Source: Cliona cf. orientalis
Taxonomy: Eukaryota > Porifera > Demospongiae > Clionaida > Clionaidae
DNA: 64,000 nt
Assembly (NCBI GenBank): GCA_963930775.1
Contig: OZ005699.1
Span: 1-64,000, forward strand
Direction: 5' to 3'
Shown here: piece by piece, positions 37,664 through 49,597 of the stretch
Layout of the letters: each line of letters opens with the position of its first letter
How positions within the stretch are numbered: position 1 is the first letter of the stretch
Made by a program: the position numbers and the translations under genes
The notes under the pieces: model-generated
Seen by the model: only the letters and a program-made list of their open reading frames with translations
What the model was told of the DNA's origin: nothing
Databases searched by the model: none

Positions 37664-40600
37664 TCAACACTCAGTCATTCGAGAAGGTGGGCGGGGACAG
37701 AATTCCGTCAGTCGGCATGGCAACCGATCGGCTGTCTGTTTGTAGTGTTTGAGGAGCTGATCGATGGTAGCAAATGGCGGGCCATCATCGATGCGGTACA
37801 TCACCATACCACTGGGGTGCTCCGCCTGGGGACAGGGGAGACAGAATACACCAATGGATTACACTCGATATCTAATTACAATCAATATTATCTTAAGACT
37901 GAGACAAGCTCTATTTGCATAACTCACTGGAAGAATTTGGAAGTTTTTAGAAACTCCTTTGGCATACATAGTGAGCACATACGAATTAGGAACAGTAGTG
38001 CTATCACGCACCAAGTAGCATCTGGACAAGGAGAGAAGTTGAGAAAATTAATTATGATATCGGCTGATCACAATTCAGTTACAATGAGGGATTTACCCGT
38101 CATATCCTCCGACAGCCTCTAGTCTCCTCACAGCTTCGTCGCGAGGTATAGCTCCATGGTACCAAGCAAACACAAACAGAGCTTCTTTGTCAGGAGACGG
38201 TGTGGCTGGGGAAGCATTTCGAGCCTGGGGGGCCGGTGGCTGCTGGGAGGGCGTGGTCCTTCGGGGGGCCGGCTGAGGGGGCTGCTGCTGCTGCTGCCTA
38301 GTGTGGCCGGGCTCGGGGGAAATGTGGGGAGGGGGCGCAGGCTGTGTGGGGGCAGGGTAAGGATTGTACGGCCCTCCCTGCTGCTGCTGCTGCTGAAAGC
38401 TGATTGGCTCATCCACTACCCCGTTGCTACTGACAACTGTTTGTGGAGTGGTGTCTCTGCTTGGCTTGGGGGCTGGTGTAGGCTTACTGGGCTTGGGGGC
38501 CACCTGCGGGGGAGCTTTGGGGGTCATGCTTGGACTTCCATGGGGGGATGGCTCTCCAGTGTGATCGCTGGCCCCCACGCTATCAACGCTGAGGTCAGTG
38601 GAGCCCTCTCTATCATCTCCATCTGGGCGAAGAAGGTGAGGGGAGTTGTAAAGCTTTCTTCTCAGCTCCTCCTCCTCCTTCTGCTGTTTGTACTGCTCAC
38701 GCACTTTATCAAGATGTTTCTCCAGCCTCAAGCCAATCAGTTTACTGGCACGCTTCTGCAGAGATAGAGGAAGAGAGAAAGAGTAAATAATGAAAAACTA
38801 ACACACATAGTGTCATTTTCTCAGCTAAAAAATCCACAGACGGTAGATAAACGGTTTAATGTGATAACCATAATTATGTTAACTCACATCAGCGTTGCGC
38901 TGTACTCCCTCTGGGGCTGCAAGATCCTCTAGCTTAAACTGTGTCATCTTTGCTTTATGGAAGTTATCCCTGAGCTGGAGACCGTACTTGGCCAATCGGA
39001 TTCCAGCCGTCCACGAGAGAGCTGTCTGTTCATCATCACAGCAGATCACCTTGATATCTTTCGGTAGAGGTACTACGGCCTTTGGGATCGGCTGTATGTG
39101 TGTGTGTGTGTGTACGTACAGTGAAAGAGAGTGTGCTGTGAGTAAAGGGAGTGTGGGCAAAATACTATAAAGTGACTGAGAACAATGTATCGTATCAAGA
39201 GCCATTTCAACAATACCATACATCCTCTCATATATACATCATACCATGTACACTACATATATGTAGCAGCCAGGCACGGAGACACAGGTGGCGAGGCCTA
39301 CCAGGCATGCCAATGTGCATACTGAGAAGATGTAGCTACTGGCAGACTGCCAGGGAAATGAATTAACCTACCCTTAGGGCGAAGCAGAAATCTGTGGGAG
39401 CCTTTAGTGTCTTCTTAAAGTTGATGCCATGGAAGAGCTCATACTCGTCAAAATGGCAGAGGAGCACCAGATGTTTCGCCGTCTGCAATCAAGATACATT
39501 AACCACTTAGTATGCAGACATTGTGGAAAATTAATCATCCGATACGGCACATGTGCTGACTCTAAATAGAGCCCACTCTCCAGCTTTGTACCTTAGATTT
39601 TCCCTTGGTGGAATAGTAGAGTCCCGACGCCCTTAGGATGATGTAGACCTTCTTCCAACTCTTCTTGTAGCCATCTTTGAGGTTGAGAAATCCCTCTAGC
39701 TCAGGCACTCGTGAAGTTGAGGAGAAATACTCCTGCAGAAGGATCTTTCTTGCCTTCTCTGTCCTCTCTAGAGTGGACTGCTTGTTGGTGGCTGCCTGAG
39801 ATGATCTCAGGTTGTCTGGGAAGTATTTCTAAAGGAAGGGCATAAAGTGACCACATTATCCTAAATACTGCCCACCATGTCACTCATCACATACCATTGG
39901 ATCCTCAAATAGGTCGTACTTTCTTTCGTTTTGCTTGAAGAGGAAGACATTGTTGTGGTCCCTTGGCCAGGAGGAGTAGACGGTCACGACACACTCGTGG
40001 TCCTCCAGCTCTCTCTCCAGACTCACATCTCCAAGCTGCTCCACGATAACCCAGTTGGGGCTCTCGTCAAAATGGTTCTTGTTGACGAGAAGATGGCAGA
40101 CCATGCCAGCAGTCATCCCTTCCTCAACAACCACTGTCTTGTTAGAGCGATCCGGGTTGAAAAATTTGATAGCCACACGCCTCTTGTGAGCAATCTTCAT
40201 CTTTTCAATGCCAATACGCATCTTCTCCTCCTTGAGGATCATCTCTCTCTCCACGTCCGTCAGACTTGGGTCATTGCGAAGTTCTGCTGCCTTTTCATCG
40301 AGCCTTTGCTGCACTGCCTCTGCAGTCATCTGCTCTGTAGCCCCAGAGAGATCTGGCTGGGGAACAGTCACCACTGTGGGCTCCTCGGAGGCTAAATAGG
40401 AGAGGGAGAGAGAGAGAGAGAGAGAGACAGAGAGAGAGAGAGAGATCAGTGATGTGTTGTATAAACAAAGGCTGTTAATATGAGAGGTTGCTAGTGAGCG
40501 GCTGCTCGCCACTTAGGCTAAAAAGAATTTTAGGAATGTAAATTTATTTAATAGCAAAGCAACAGAGTAGAGAAAGTGGAATAATTGTTACAGGCTGTTA

Positions 40601-42812
40601 CATGTATACATGACCCAGCCTAGTTCAACACACAGCCCACACATCAACAAACAGAGCCAATCTAAATACATAAACACACTTCGTACATTTTCTAAAGCTC
40701 TACAACTGATCAGCTTAGAAGACATGCACACACTTGTAATACATACACACACACTTAGTGCACATTAATGCATGCAGCTCTCTCTCTCAGCTAAACTATG
40801 TATAATTGATCGATGATGTACGCCAACATGTAGCCACAAAGTGTTTTCTCTCTCTAAACTTTCCCTCCCCCACTCTCTCTCTCCCCCCTATACCAACAGT
40901 TGGCCTCGGCTAGCAGCCACACACTTGGCATAGCTATGCCAAAAACCACAATTATACGCCAATAGCCACAAAATGAACTTCCCATACGATTGACCTCACA
41001 GAAGAAAGGAAGCGTGTTTCTAATAACACTTTGTTATAGCAACGAGGCAGGGGATTATTTATTTCACAGTTCACAGGTGTGTTTCATTTCTTAGCATGAG
41101 AAAACAGTGAAACTGTTCCCGGCTATATACATGATTAATCTTTATCTGACAATCTTACACTCGTGTTTCGATCGAGCAGGGCTGCTCTCTGACATCGAGC
41201 GCTGATGTAGCTCCCCCTGAGATCCCGCCCTGTCCGTCTGCATGTAGGATCTCAGCGGAGTATGTCCGGGGGTGCTCGGAGGAGTGGGGGTCGGCTGGGA
41301 CCCCATGTGGTTGTGCTTTGGAGTGGAGTGCGCTGATGATGGGGTGGATGATGAAGGGGGACCCCCTCTCATCATTGGGGGGCTGGGCTTTGGCTGAGGG
41401 GGCTGGGGGGAGGGGGCCTTTGGTGGAGGGTGCGTCTCAGCTACGACCTCAGACGGATTGAAGGATGTGAGATCAGACAAGAGCAGGTCTAGCTCAGCAT
41501 CTTGCTCCTGGGACGGCTTGGGAGGTGCAGGAGGGAGGGGATCATGCCGAAACTGATAGGTGTGTGTGTGGCAGTAAATAAGTTAAGTTATGACAATGCT
41601 AGTTCAGGTCGCCTGTTTAATCGAGTGAAAATTATTAAAAAAATCATGGCCCCCCAAACCAAGATCACCATTGCATCATAAATAACTTGATGATATATAA
41701 GCCACTGTCTAGATAAATTTGGTAACTTTGTCCCAAGTTGTAGAATATTTTCCCAGTTTACAACATTGACAGCTACATGGACAATAAGTTGTGGAAATAG
41801 CTTACAATGAGCGATGCCCTTTGATTGAGAGCTGGAGAGGAAGTGGAAGTGTTGTCGATGTGAGTTGGCTGCAGGGAAAAACAATGAAACATTATCACCT
41901 CACGATGGCATGCTATGTCAGCACACAAGACACACACACTTGGATAAAGGTACCAACACCCTGCACTAGCACTACTGACAAGAAATCTCAACAAGTATCT
42001 CTTTTGATGACCACATCAGTGAATGGGGCGGCCAGCCGGAGCCGAACCGTGTTTACAAGTACAAACTCTCTCTCCTCCCTCTCTCTCAGCTGCCCCTGGG
42101 AGAGACCAACTAACAAATGATTCTACATCGCTACTGAATTCAATTTCAGTCTGTGACATTTTGGGCCAGAGGGCAGCAGCTCACATTCTCCCGAGCCATA
42201 TAAGGCAGTGTACAGGTACACATAACACCAGCAATCCACTGCCAGGAAGCACAATACACTTCGGCCAGACACAGAGCCATAACTGTTGGTGGACTGGCTT
42301 ACACCCCACCCTACACAAAAACGACAATACAACAACCTACTAGACTCCACTAGAATCCATTAGTAAGCTCAAACAAGCTAAAGGCTTCCCTCCCTCCCTC
42401 TAGCACAGCGATCCTTCATAGTATTATGCTGCGAGGCTGGCATTCCACGCGATTTTGCGCGTGCAACTCACCACGACGCTGAACATCTCGAGATCTTTGA
42501 TGACCGAGTCCAAATCGCCAAGCATGTTGTCGAAATCGTCCGTCACGGTGGCCGCTCCCGAGCTAGCGCTGGCTTTGTTGAGGATAGCGCGGCGATGATT
42601 TGCGTCCAGAACTCCAAGTTCAATCAATATTCCATCGTTCAGGCGCCTAGAGATCCAACATAGAAACGATAAACTCGATCAGATCTGTAGCGATAAAATT
42701 ACAAAACTTACGCTAGCGAGGCGATAGAAGAGTAGCCATTGCCCTCCAAAACGTGCGTGTAGTGAGCGAGTCCCAGCGAGGAGAGCCACCCGCTCACGCT
42801 CGATCCAGACAT
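37664..42812 (-). CDS. SAM-LD-RA-PH-SH2 adaptor, MRL/Grb7-related
   Basis: Exons join in phase on the minus strand. Start 42812: [20 protein letters not shown] begins a SAM domain that continues [20 protein letters not shown]. Then a RIAM-like talin-site helix ([20 protein letters not shown]), a small exon ([11 protein letters not shown]), an exact LD motif (LDLLLSDL) and a proline-rich exon whose donor GAGT/GTAAGA joins in phase to [15 protein letters not shown]. An RA domain ([20 protein letters not shown]) and PH domain ([31 protein letters not shown]) follow as in MRL and Grb7 proteins. After a poly-Pro/Gln linker comes a complete SH2 ([35 protein letters not shown] with the phosphotyrosine Arg, [13 protein letters not shown]). 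Stop TGA 37664-37666. Confidence 0.85.
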
Positions 42813-43035
42813 GGCGATCTTTCTCTACCAATCGATTAATTCTTCAACAACAAACAGATAGTTGCGATGCCTTTTTGCTGGGTTGCCAAAAGTAATAAAC
42901 AACTTTGTTCTGTACTCTTCTTACAGGAGCACGTTTCTTCAGTTCACAAGTTAAGTTTGGCCTCGCCCAGCCTAATTAATTGCAGGGGTTCCCCCACAGC
43001 GCGGAAGGTATTGTGCACACGCAGCAAGTCCCGAT

Positions 43036-44621
43036 ATGGCTGAGGACGATGAGCGTTGCTTCAAAAATCCTTATTTAGTAGACAGTGCTTGCGATCTGTC
43101 CTTTGCTGGCGCAACAGAGAAGCCAGAGGTATCCTGCAAATACGGGCATGTTGAAATATCTAGGGGATTATGTATAGTTCTCCATCAATGCTGCTATCTT
43201 CCTGCATGCAATCCGCTCTGTGCATAGGTGATTGGTAACCTCAAGGTCAAGTTACAGGAAGCCATCCAGTCTTGTTTACCACTGCTGGAGTCATCCAATT
43301 CAGGCAACAGGGATCAATCCATCTATACTGGAGTCACTGGTATGGTATGCACATCAACAATTACCTAGTCTGCTTTACAAATTTTCACTCATTTGGGAGA
43401 TTCCATGGTAATGCATGCTGCATGCATAATATCCTGTCCATGCATCCTTACAGGTGTAGCACTGCTCCTGCACCGCATTGCAACAAGGCTTTATTCTGAT
43501 TCTCCTGATGAAAGTCGTGCCTATCTGCATCAAGCTGTGCAGCTGCTTGAGCCAGTGTTATCGCAGCCTGATACACACCGATCTACCTTTCTCTGTGGAG
43601 CTGGGGGACCATTTGCAATCGGTGCCCTCGTCTACAGTCAGCTTGGAGACAATGGAAAGGCTGGGGAGTGTGTGAGAAAACTACTGCAGCTCTTCACGGA
43701 CCAAAAATCAGCCTTTGCTAAACTACCAAGTGAACTTCTCTATGGTCACTGCGGATATCTCTATGCACTACTTTTGGTACGAGCCCACTTGCCAAAGCTG
43801 GTGGATGATTCTCTGATTGCTGAGGTAGCTACGATGGTTCTGGATATCGGAGAGAGACAGAGAGAGGCAAAGTATAACTCCCCAGTGATGTATACCTGGC
43901 ATGGGAAGCATTACCTTGGAGCTGCACATGGAATAGCAGGCATTCTCACTCTTCTATTGCAGGTACAGTATTAGCAGCATCATCAAACTGATTTTATGTA
44001 GCTTCTATATTATTTCTTATGATTAGATTGATTTAGTGTCGCTAAAGCCTCGAATTGACCAGCTGGTTCAGAGAGCTACTGATTTTCTTTTGAGTGTGTG
44101 TTTTTCGTCAGGTAATCTCCCGTCCTCGCTGGAGAGCAGCCATGCTGATAGACTAATCCACTGGTGCCACGGAGCCTCTGGATTCGTACATCTACTAGCA
44201 CATGCATACAGGGTAAGTTAAGGATCATACTTAGGTTAGTAAATATTCCTGGGATGACTACATATTTTTTCCTCAATATTATCAGCGTTATGGTGATCGT
44301 CGTTACTTGGATGGAGCCGAGCGTTGTGGAGAGGTTGTATGGAAGAGAGGTCTGCTGAGAAAAGGCTATGGACTTTGCCACGGAGTAGCAGGCAATGCTT
44401 ACACATTCCTACAGCTATACAGACTGACTGGGAAGACACTTTACTTCAACAGAGCGGTCCATTTTGCCGAGTGGTGCCTGAGCAGTGACCAGAGAGAGTG
44501 CCGTCTCCCAGATAGACCTAACTCTCTCTTTGAGGGATTAGCTGGTCTCATCTATTTCTACTCTGATCTCTTAGCAGGAGCTGACAAAGCTACTTTCCCA
44601 GCTCTAGAACTGCCTCAGTGA
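43036..44621 (+). CDS. LANCL1: LanC-like glutathione-binding protein
   Basis: Five exons (43036-43138, 43228-43339, 43454-43962, 44027-44212, 44286-44621). LanC-fold alpha/alpha barrel of about 415 residues. The zinc ligands are conserved: Cys in HWCHGASGFVHLLA and Cys-His in GYGLCHGVAGNAYTFLQLY. The GxxG-type repeats of the barrel are present (GPFAIGALVYSQLGD, GHCGYLYALLLV, HGIAGILTLLLQ, FEGLAGLIYFYSDLLAG). The animal LANCL start (RCFKNPYL) is recognisable. Family proteins bind glutathione and add it to dehydroamino acids in the cytosol. LANCL1 versus LANCL2 cannot be decided. Head to head with the SAM/SH2 gene, 223 bp between ATGs. Confidence 0.93.
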
Positions 44622-44747
44622 AGCTCAGTAATAACTGTGAGTCAAATAATGGAAATAACTACTATTACGTAAAATAATAATGACAGTCCTGGTAGCTGTA
44701 TTGATCAATGCTGTACTGTCTAGAATAAATAATATGCTTTATAAGAG

Positions 44748-46149
44748 TTACTTGCTTTTTCTTGACCTGTAGTCTTGTTGATCGGACGATAGATTTGAGT
44801 CACTTCTGACATCTTTTTTTACCCCCTGTCCTTTGAGTAGCTGGCATACCATGAGTGCTATCAACTTGAACCAGTAGATATGCAGCACTTGCAGTAGAGT
44901 GAGAAGAGATAGGCCCATGATCTGGGCAGGAAAGTGGCCAGTGTGATATGGGAGGTCAAAGGCCACTGCCCATATCAGTCTGAATGGGAACACCACGAGC
45001 CGTGTGATAAAGAACAGCACTGTGAATACTGCAAATACAAACTCTGCACTTCGATCCAGCTTAGCATAGTGAAGCATCTTAGCTAGCTGCAGGAATACGA
45101 AGTCATGAATGGTGAAATCTGTAAATTTTTTTGTACCTCGAGGGGGATGTCTGAAATATCATGTATGATCAAAATGAGCATTCCCAGTTGCACCATGCTG
45201 ATCACATAGCAGAATATCAGCAGTGCAATGGTGGCAAGGTGATGAATTAATAGCTGATTAAAATCCTGTGATAAAAAATGGATGATAATGATGCCGTTGT
45301 TCTGTGATCATTATTGTAGAGTGGTTATACCTTTCTCCTGACGCCGGTGAAGTGTGTTACTAGCAGTGAGCAGTAGAATGCCAGCTGGCATGCCCAGTAG
45401 GCCAGCAGCGGGTCAGATGGAATGACGTCAGGATAATTCTCATAGAATACTGTCAAGTCCCATGTAAATGGCTCCTGTGTTCTTAATAATCATTAATCTG
45501 CTTGACAAATTTGCTTATAATCTTACCCTGATCAGTACACCCATTCCATAGGTAACTGTGACACTGTACATTAAGAATCTCCAACTATATTATCATTAAA
45601 ACATTGGGATAACTATTGTTCAGCCAAAAGATTTTTGATAATGAGATTTACCAGCTCTCTTTAAATTTTGTGAGCATGGATGGTTTTTGACAATTTCTAG
45701 CAGTCCAGAACCACTTGTGCACCTGGTAAGAGGTCCACCCAATCTCCTTAGCAAGCTTTGAAACCTAGTGCGACCACTCAAGTGATGGAGGGTGCAGAAA
45801 ATGGTAATTATTGTAGGGGCGTCTTACCAGTTCCTCTCCTGGATGTCTACATAAGTGAAATGTTCTCTCCAGTACATTGTTATGCAGGGGAGGGCCTATG
45901 CTTCGATTAGAAACTTCACAGACTAGTCCTAGGGGGTGTGCTAACCAACTGGAAATGTAAAAATTGATGAAGCATTATTATTTGTGAAAGTAGTATTGAT
46001 GGTGTGTACCGTTCCACTAATTGTCGTAGCAGTAGTAGAAAGAGAGCCAGCCATGGAGCCAGGTGGAGATAAAAATCATCTCCTCTCTTTATCCGACACC
46101 ATTTGATACCAGGAGGCAGCCAAAACTCGTGAGAGGTGATATACATCAT
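44748..46149 (-). CDS. CERS: Ceramide synthase with homeobox-like remnant
   Basis: N-acylates sphingoid bases in the ER (family knowledge). The start at 46149 gives MMYITSHEFWLPPGIKW, like the usual CerS start. Then a membrane segment (HLAPWLALFLLLLRQLVER), and a Hox-like C-terminal half-domain (VSKLAKEIGWTSYQVHKWFW, then NCQKPSMLTKFKESW). The TLC domain follows with the Lag1 motif: RRKDFNQLLIHHLATIALLI, then LGMLILIIHDISDIPLEMLH, containing both catalytic His and both Asp. A basic C-terminal tail (DYRSRKSK) ends at TAA 44748-44750. Seven or eight short exons. The Hox-like part places it with CerS2-6 types, not CerS1. Confidence 0.92.
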
Positions 46150-46292
46150 AGGTCTCTTCAGATCAGAGATGTGCAGCTGCAAAATATTATGGCCCGAATG
46201 CGCATGCGCAAAGTGTGCGCGCCAGTGCAGTATAGCTAGCTAGCTATATAGGGCGTGGTTTGTGGCCGAAGGCGGGAAATAGTCGCAGCAAG

Positions 46293-47182
46293 ATGAACAG
46301 CTTGGAGGAGAAGCTGAAGGTGATTGAGGGCTACTGTGAGTTGGTTTCAGCCTCCGAACAGGAGAAATGCCCAGAGATCGAGAGATTAAAAAAACAGATG
46401 GACACATTCGAGGAAGACAGAGGTACGCCGAGAAGCAGCACCTCCCTGCATGATTTAATATGACTCAGCTACTGGCTATATCCATTCAGAGACTATGACT
46501 AAGATGTGTGAAGATATCGATAAACTAGAGAAAGAGAAAGTTAGCGTCAGACAACGTAAGTAGTCAATAATCTGTATATTTAAATATGGAACAGTGTACT
46601 ATGGCCTAGCCTCGTACCCAGGCCCTTTAATCGAGGCTAACTATGACCTTACCTTATTCCTCAGTGGTGGATGAGATGCACAAGTGCAAGAAGCAGCTGA
46701 GTGAATTAGAGGAGAGATATGCTGAGCTCAACACACCACTAGAGTACAGCGAGAGCAAGCAGAAGCAGCTGTTTGAGAAGTACATGGGTCTCCAGTTTAA
46801 GCTGACAGAAGATAAGGCCATCAGCCTCGTCTTCACAAACATCAACGAGAATGACCCTGATCAGAGGTTCGTCATCACACTGGACGTCGACGAAAACAAC
46901 CAGTGGAAAGGTATGAGCAATTGATGGGGAGACAAATTAAAACACTGGAAAATATTGCACATTGATCTGCTATTAATTCTCCCCCCTTCCCTCAATCTCT
47001 CTTTATTCTGTCCCCCCATACACCTATTTTACTTGTCTCCAGTTGTTCACCTGGAGCCCAGTGTGCATGGAGTCCAGTCACTCATCAATGAACTCAACCA
47101 GACCAGTGAATTTGGCAAATTCTGCAAGAAAATTCGCCAGAAATTTCAACAACTATGTTCAGAACCAACCACCTCCAGCTAA
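46293..47182 (+). CDS. SPC25: SPC25-like kinetochore protein
   Basis: NDC80-complex subunit (family knowledge). Four exons encode about 200 residues. A long coiled coil (MNSLEEKLKVIEGYCELVS, RETMTKMCEDIDKLEKEK, DEMHKCKKQLSELEERYAEL) is followed by a globular RWD-like head: YMGLQFKL, SLVFTNINENDPDQRFVITL, then VVHLEPSVHGVQSLINELNQ and EFGKFCKKIRQKFQQL. The pattern YxGLxF..LxFxFTNI.xxxP and the ending F..F...IR..F match SPC25. Sequence conservation is low in this family, so the call rests on architecture and these blocks. SPC24 is less likely. Head to head with CERS, 143 bp between ATGs. Confidence 0.85.
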
Positions 47183-47367
47183 ACAGCACCCACTACTACA
47201 GCTACTATTGTTGTCAGAATAATAACAATTATTGTGTAATTAAGTTAAGTATAATAATATTACAATACACTGATTGTAGTGTATGACATTGTGTGAATAC
47301 TAATGTATGTAGAGTCATGGCCGGGGTATGGTAGCAGTTAGAATAAGCATTGCACGACAGAAGGAAG

Positions 47368-49392
47368 TTACGTGCCAAACTTTTCAGCTCTTTTCTTCTT
47401 TCGATCCTATGATTAAAAAATATATATTTTGAAGGAGACACCTGTAATGTTATGGTTGATGGAATACCTCTTCACTCAACTCAGTTGCACTGAGTCCAAA
47501 CTTTTCAATTCTCTTTTTCTTTCTGTCTTCATCCTCCACCTGCCAGTATATACAGTCAGTAGTGAAACCACCAACACAGATGGGAATGGTCGACTTGCCT
47601 TGGCTATGGCTGGAGAGACAGATGTACCAAACCTCTCTCCTCTCTTGCGAAGACGCTCCATGTCTTCATTCTGATGAAGGGGAACAGATAAACAAGGAAA
47701 TGACGCATCGACATGCGCACAGTTCCCCTCCCTCTCCCATCAACTCACAGACATTGGTCTTTTTCCTAGTCCCTTGTAGACACCATTCTCCAGTGTAGTA
47801 CCAAACCTAATACAAGCATCGAGACAGATATCATCTTATCCCCACATGCAGTGGTTGACTACAGTAGTTACCTTTCAGCCCTTGCCATCTTCTTGGCATC
47901 AATACTAGTGTTCTCCCCAAACCTAGCTGCTCTTCTAGCTAAGCGCTGTGTGTGTGTGTGTGGTGCGTCAATGATGTGTGATGACATGTTTCTTTGCTTT
48001 ACCTCCGCTCCACTCAGTCCGCTCAGTGATACTTTAGTCTCAACGCTAGCGGTGGTGGTGGTGGTCGATTCCTGCCCTCCAGTGGAGGTGGTGGGTGGGG
48101 TAGCTCCTCCCACTATGCCACCACTCCCTTTAGCAGCTGGTACATGTCCACTACACAAGGAAAAAAAAATCTCGGTCCAATCAAAATTTTTTTTCCAAAA
48201 TTGGCATTTCTTAAGCATGTATGTCGTCACCTGCTGCCTGGTTTGGGTGTTGTAGTGTCTTTGAGCTGTTCTTGCTCTGTCTTCTCCCCCTCTCCCTCCT
48301 TCCCTCCTCCGCTGGCTGCTGAGCTAGCCGTGGCATCAGTGACGGCGGCCATCTTGTCTTCTTCACTCACCAGCTCATCAATGACCTCTTCTGATCCCTC
48401 ACCCTCCTCCTCCTCTCCCTCTTCTTCCTCAAGCAAATCTTCATCTACTTCCTCTGAGACAGAGAGAGAGAGAGAGAGAGTTGGGCAGTAGTAGTACACA
48501 TAATGTCAGAATTAATTATTGCAACATAAAAATTAATGCATACCGTAAAAGTTCTAATTACAGCGCCAAAAAAAATAATTCTAACCTTCGTGTGGCGCTT
48601 ATATTAGAACGTAAAAAATTGCGTTAAGTAGCCAGTGGTGCTTAGATTAGGGCGGCGCTTACTAATTAGAACGAGCTAGCTGTGCTTAGAACCGCGCCGT
48701 ACCTGTACTTACCGGTTACAGATATGCCGGGTGATTTTGAAGTCAGCTTTTATGCTGTGGTACGTGCCTTTCATGTATACCAAGCTATTTGGACTCCTAC
48801 AGTCGGAGAAGCACTAGCAACACAGCGGGAGCACAGTAATCCCGAAGCAGTGACCGTTACAACGTTCTAATTATAAGCGCCAGTTTTAATATTTCTGACT
48901 GGAGGTTGGCGCTATATTTAGAACAGAAAAAATATGATACAATGCCAAGTGGCGCTTAAATTAGAGTGGCGCTGTAATTAGAACTTTTACGGTACTCGAG
49001 TGCAAAAAAAAAAAAATTACATCATTGAAGAATATACAGTGGCCTAAGCCCAACTGTAACACACCTTGTTCAGTGAGGTATTTCTCCACCCTAGCGATGA
49101 GCTCAGCTTTGGTTCCCTTGTTGTCCAGGCCCAGCTCAGCTAGCTTTCGCTTCAGCTCAGCAACCTGGAAAAAAAATTTAATAACAACGCACAGATGGAA
49201 GGAATGCATGCAATTGTTTCTGTTAAAGTAGTAGTCTCTGCTAATAATGAAAGTAGACAGGAGATTGGATGGGGAAGGTGTGAATTGATAGGGAGTATGG
49301 GTGGCAGAGATGTGGATTGCATGATCGTGTACCTTCAGTTTCTTGAGCTCGGCGATGTCCACGGTCACTTCAATCACCTCTTCGTCCGACAT
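47368..49392 (-). CDS. SARNP: SARNP/Tho1-like SAP-domain mRNA-export protein
   Basis: An N-terminal SAP domain (LKKLKV joined to AELKRKLAELGLDNKGTKAE, then LIARVEKYLTEQG) is followed by a long acidic run (EEVDEDLLEEEEGEEEEGEG) and C-terminal UAP56-binding-type repeats RAxRFG: RAARFGENTSIDAKKMARAE, RFGTTLENGVYKGLGKRP, RGERFGTSVSPAIAK, KKRIEKFGLSATE and KKRAEKFGT just before the TAA at 47368-47370. This repeat pattern is the SARNP signature (TREX-associated export). The start is MSDEEVIEVTVDIAELKKLK at 49392; an in-frame ATG six bases upstream is also possible. A 454-bp MITE sits in the intron between the SAP and acidic exons. Confidence 0.9.
48541..48994. mobile_element. TACCGTA-type foldback MITE, family C
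   Basis: Perfect 27-bp inverted ends: left TACCGTAAAAGTTCTAATTA then CAGCGCC, right the exact reverse complement. Several internal copies of 'ggcgctt(a)tattagaac' occur in both orientations. Inside the SARNP intron. The near-identical ends suggest a young insertion. Confidence 0.93.
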
Positions 49393-49597
49393 GATCACAG
49401 CGCAGTATGCACAACTTCGATCGATCGATCAGCGTGTACAAAGTCTTCCAATTAACGCACACAAATGACGATCATTACCCACAAGAATACTCAAGTACAT
49501 ACATGGAGGGAGGTTAACATGACAATAACTGAGATTAACATAGTAATGGTGTTTCCACGCTATCCCTTAGTCTGCTATGCAGTAGCTACACCTCCTA

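Noticed and set aside
38156-38767. 203-codon plus-strand ORF opposite the proline/glutamine linker
   Set aside because: Antisense shadow of CAG/CCN-rich coding DNA in the SAM/SH2 gene.
46150-46182. Upstream extension of ceramide synthase (LHISDLKRP..)
   Set aside because: It needs a non-ATG start or an unseen upstream exon; the ATGATG at 46149-46144 gives the family's usual start. A TTTGCAG acceptor-like site is noted but no donor exon was found.
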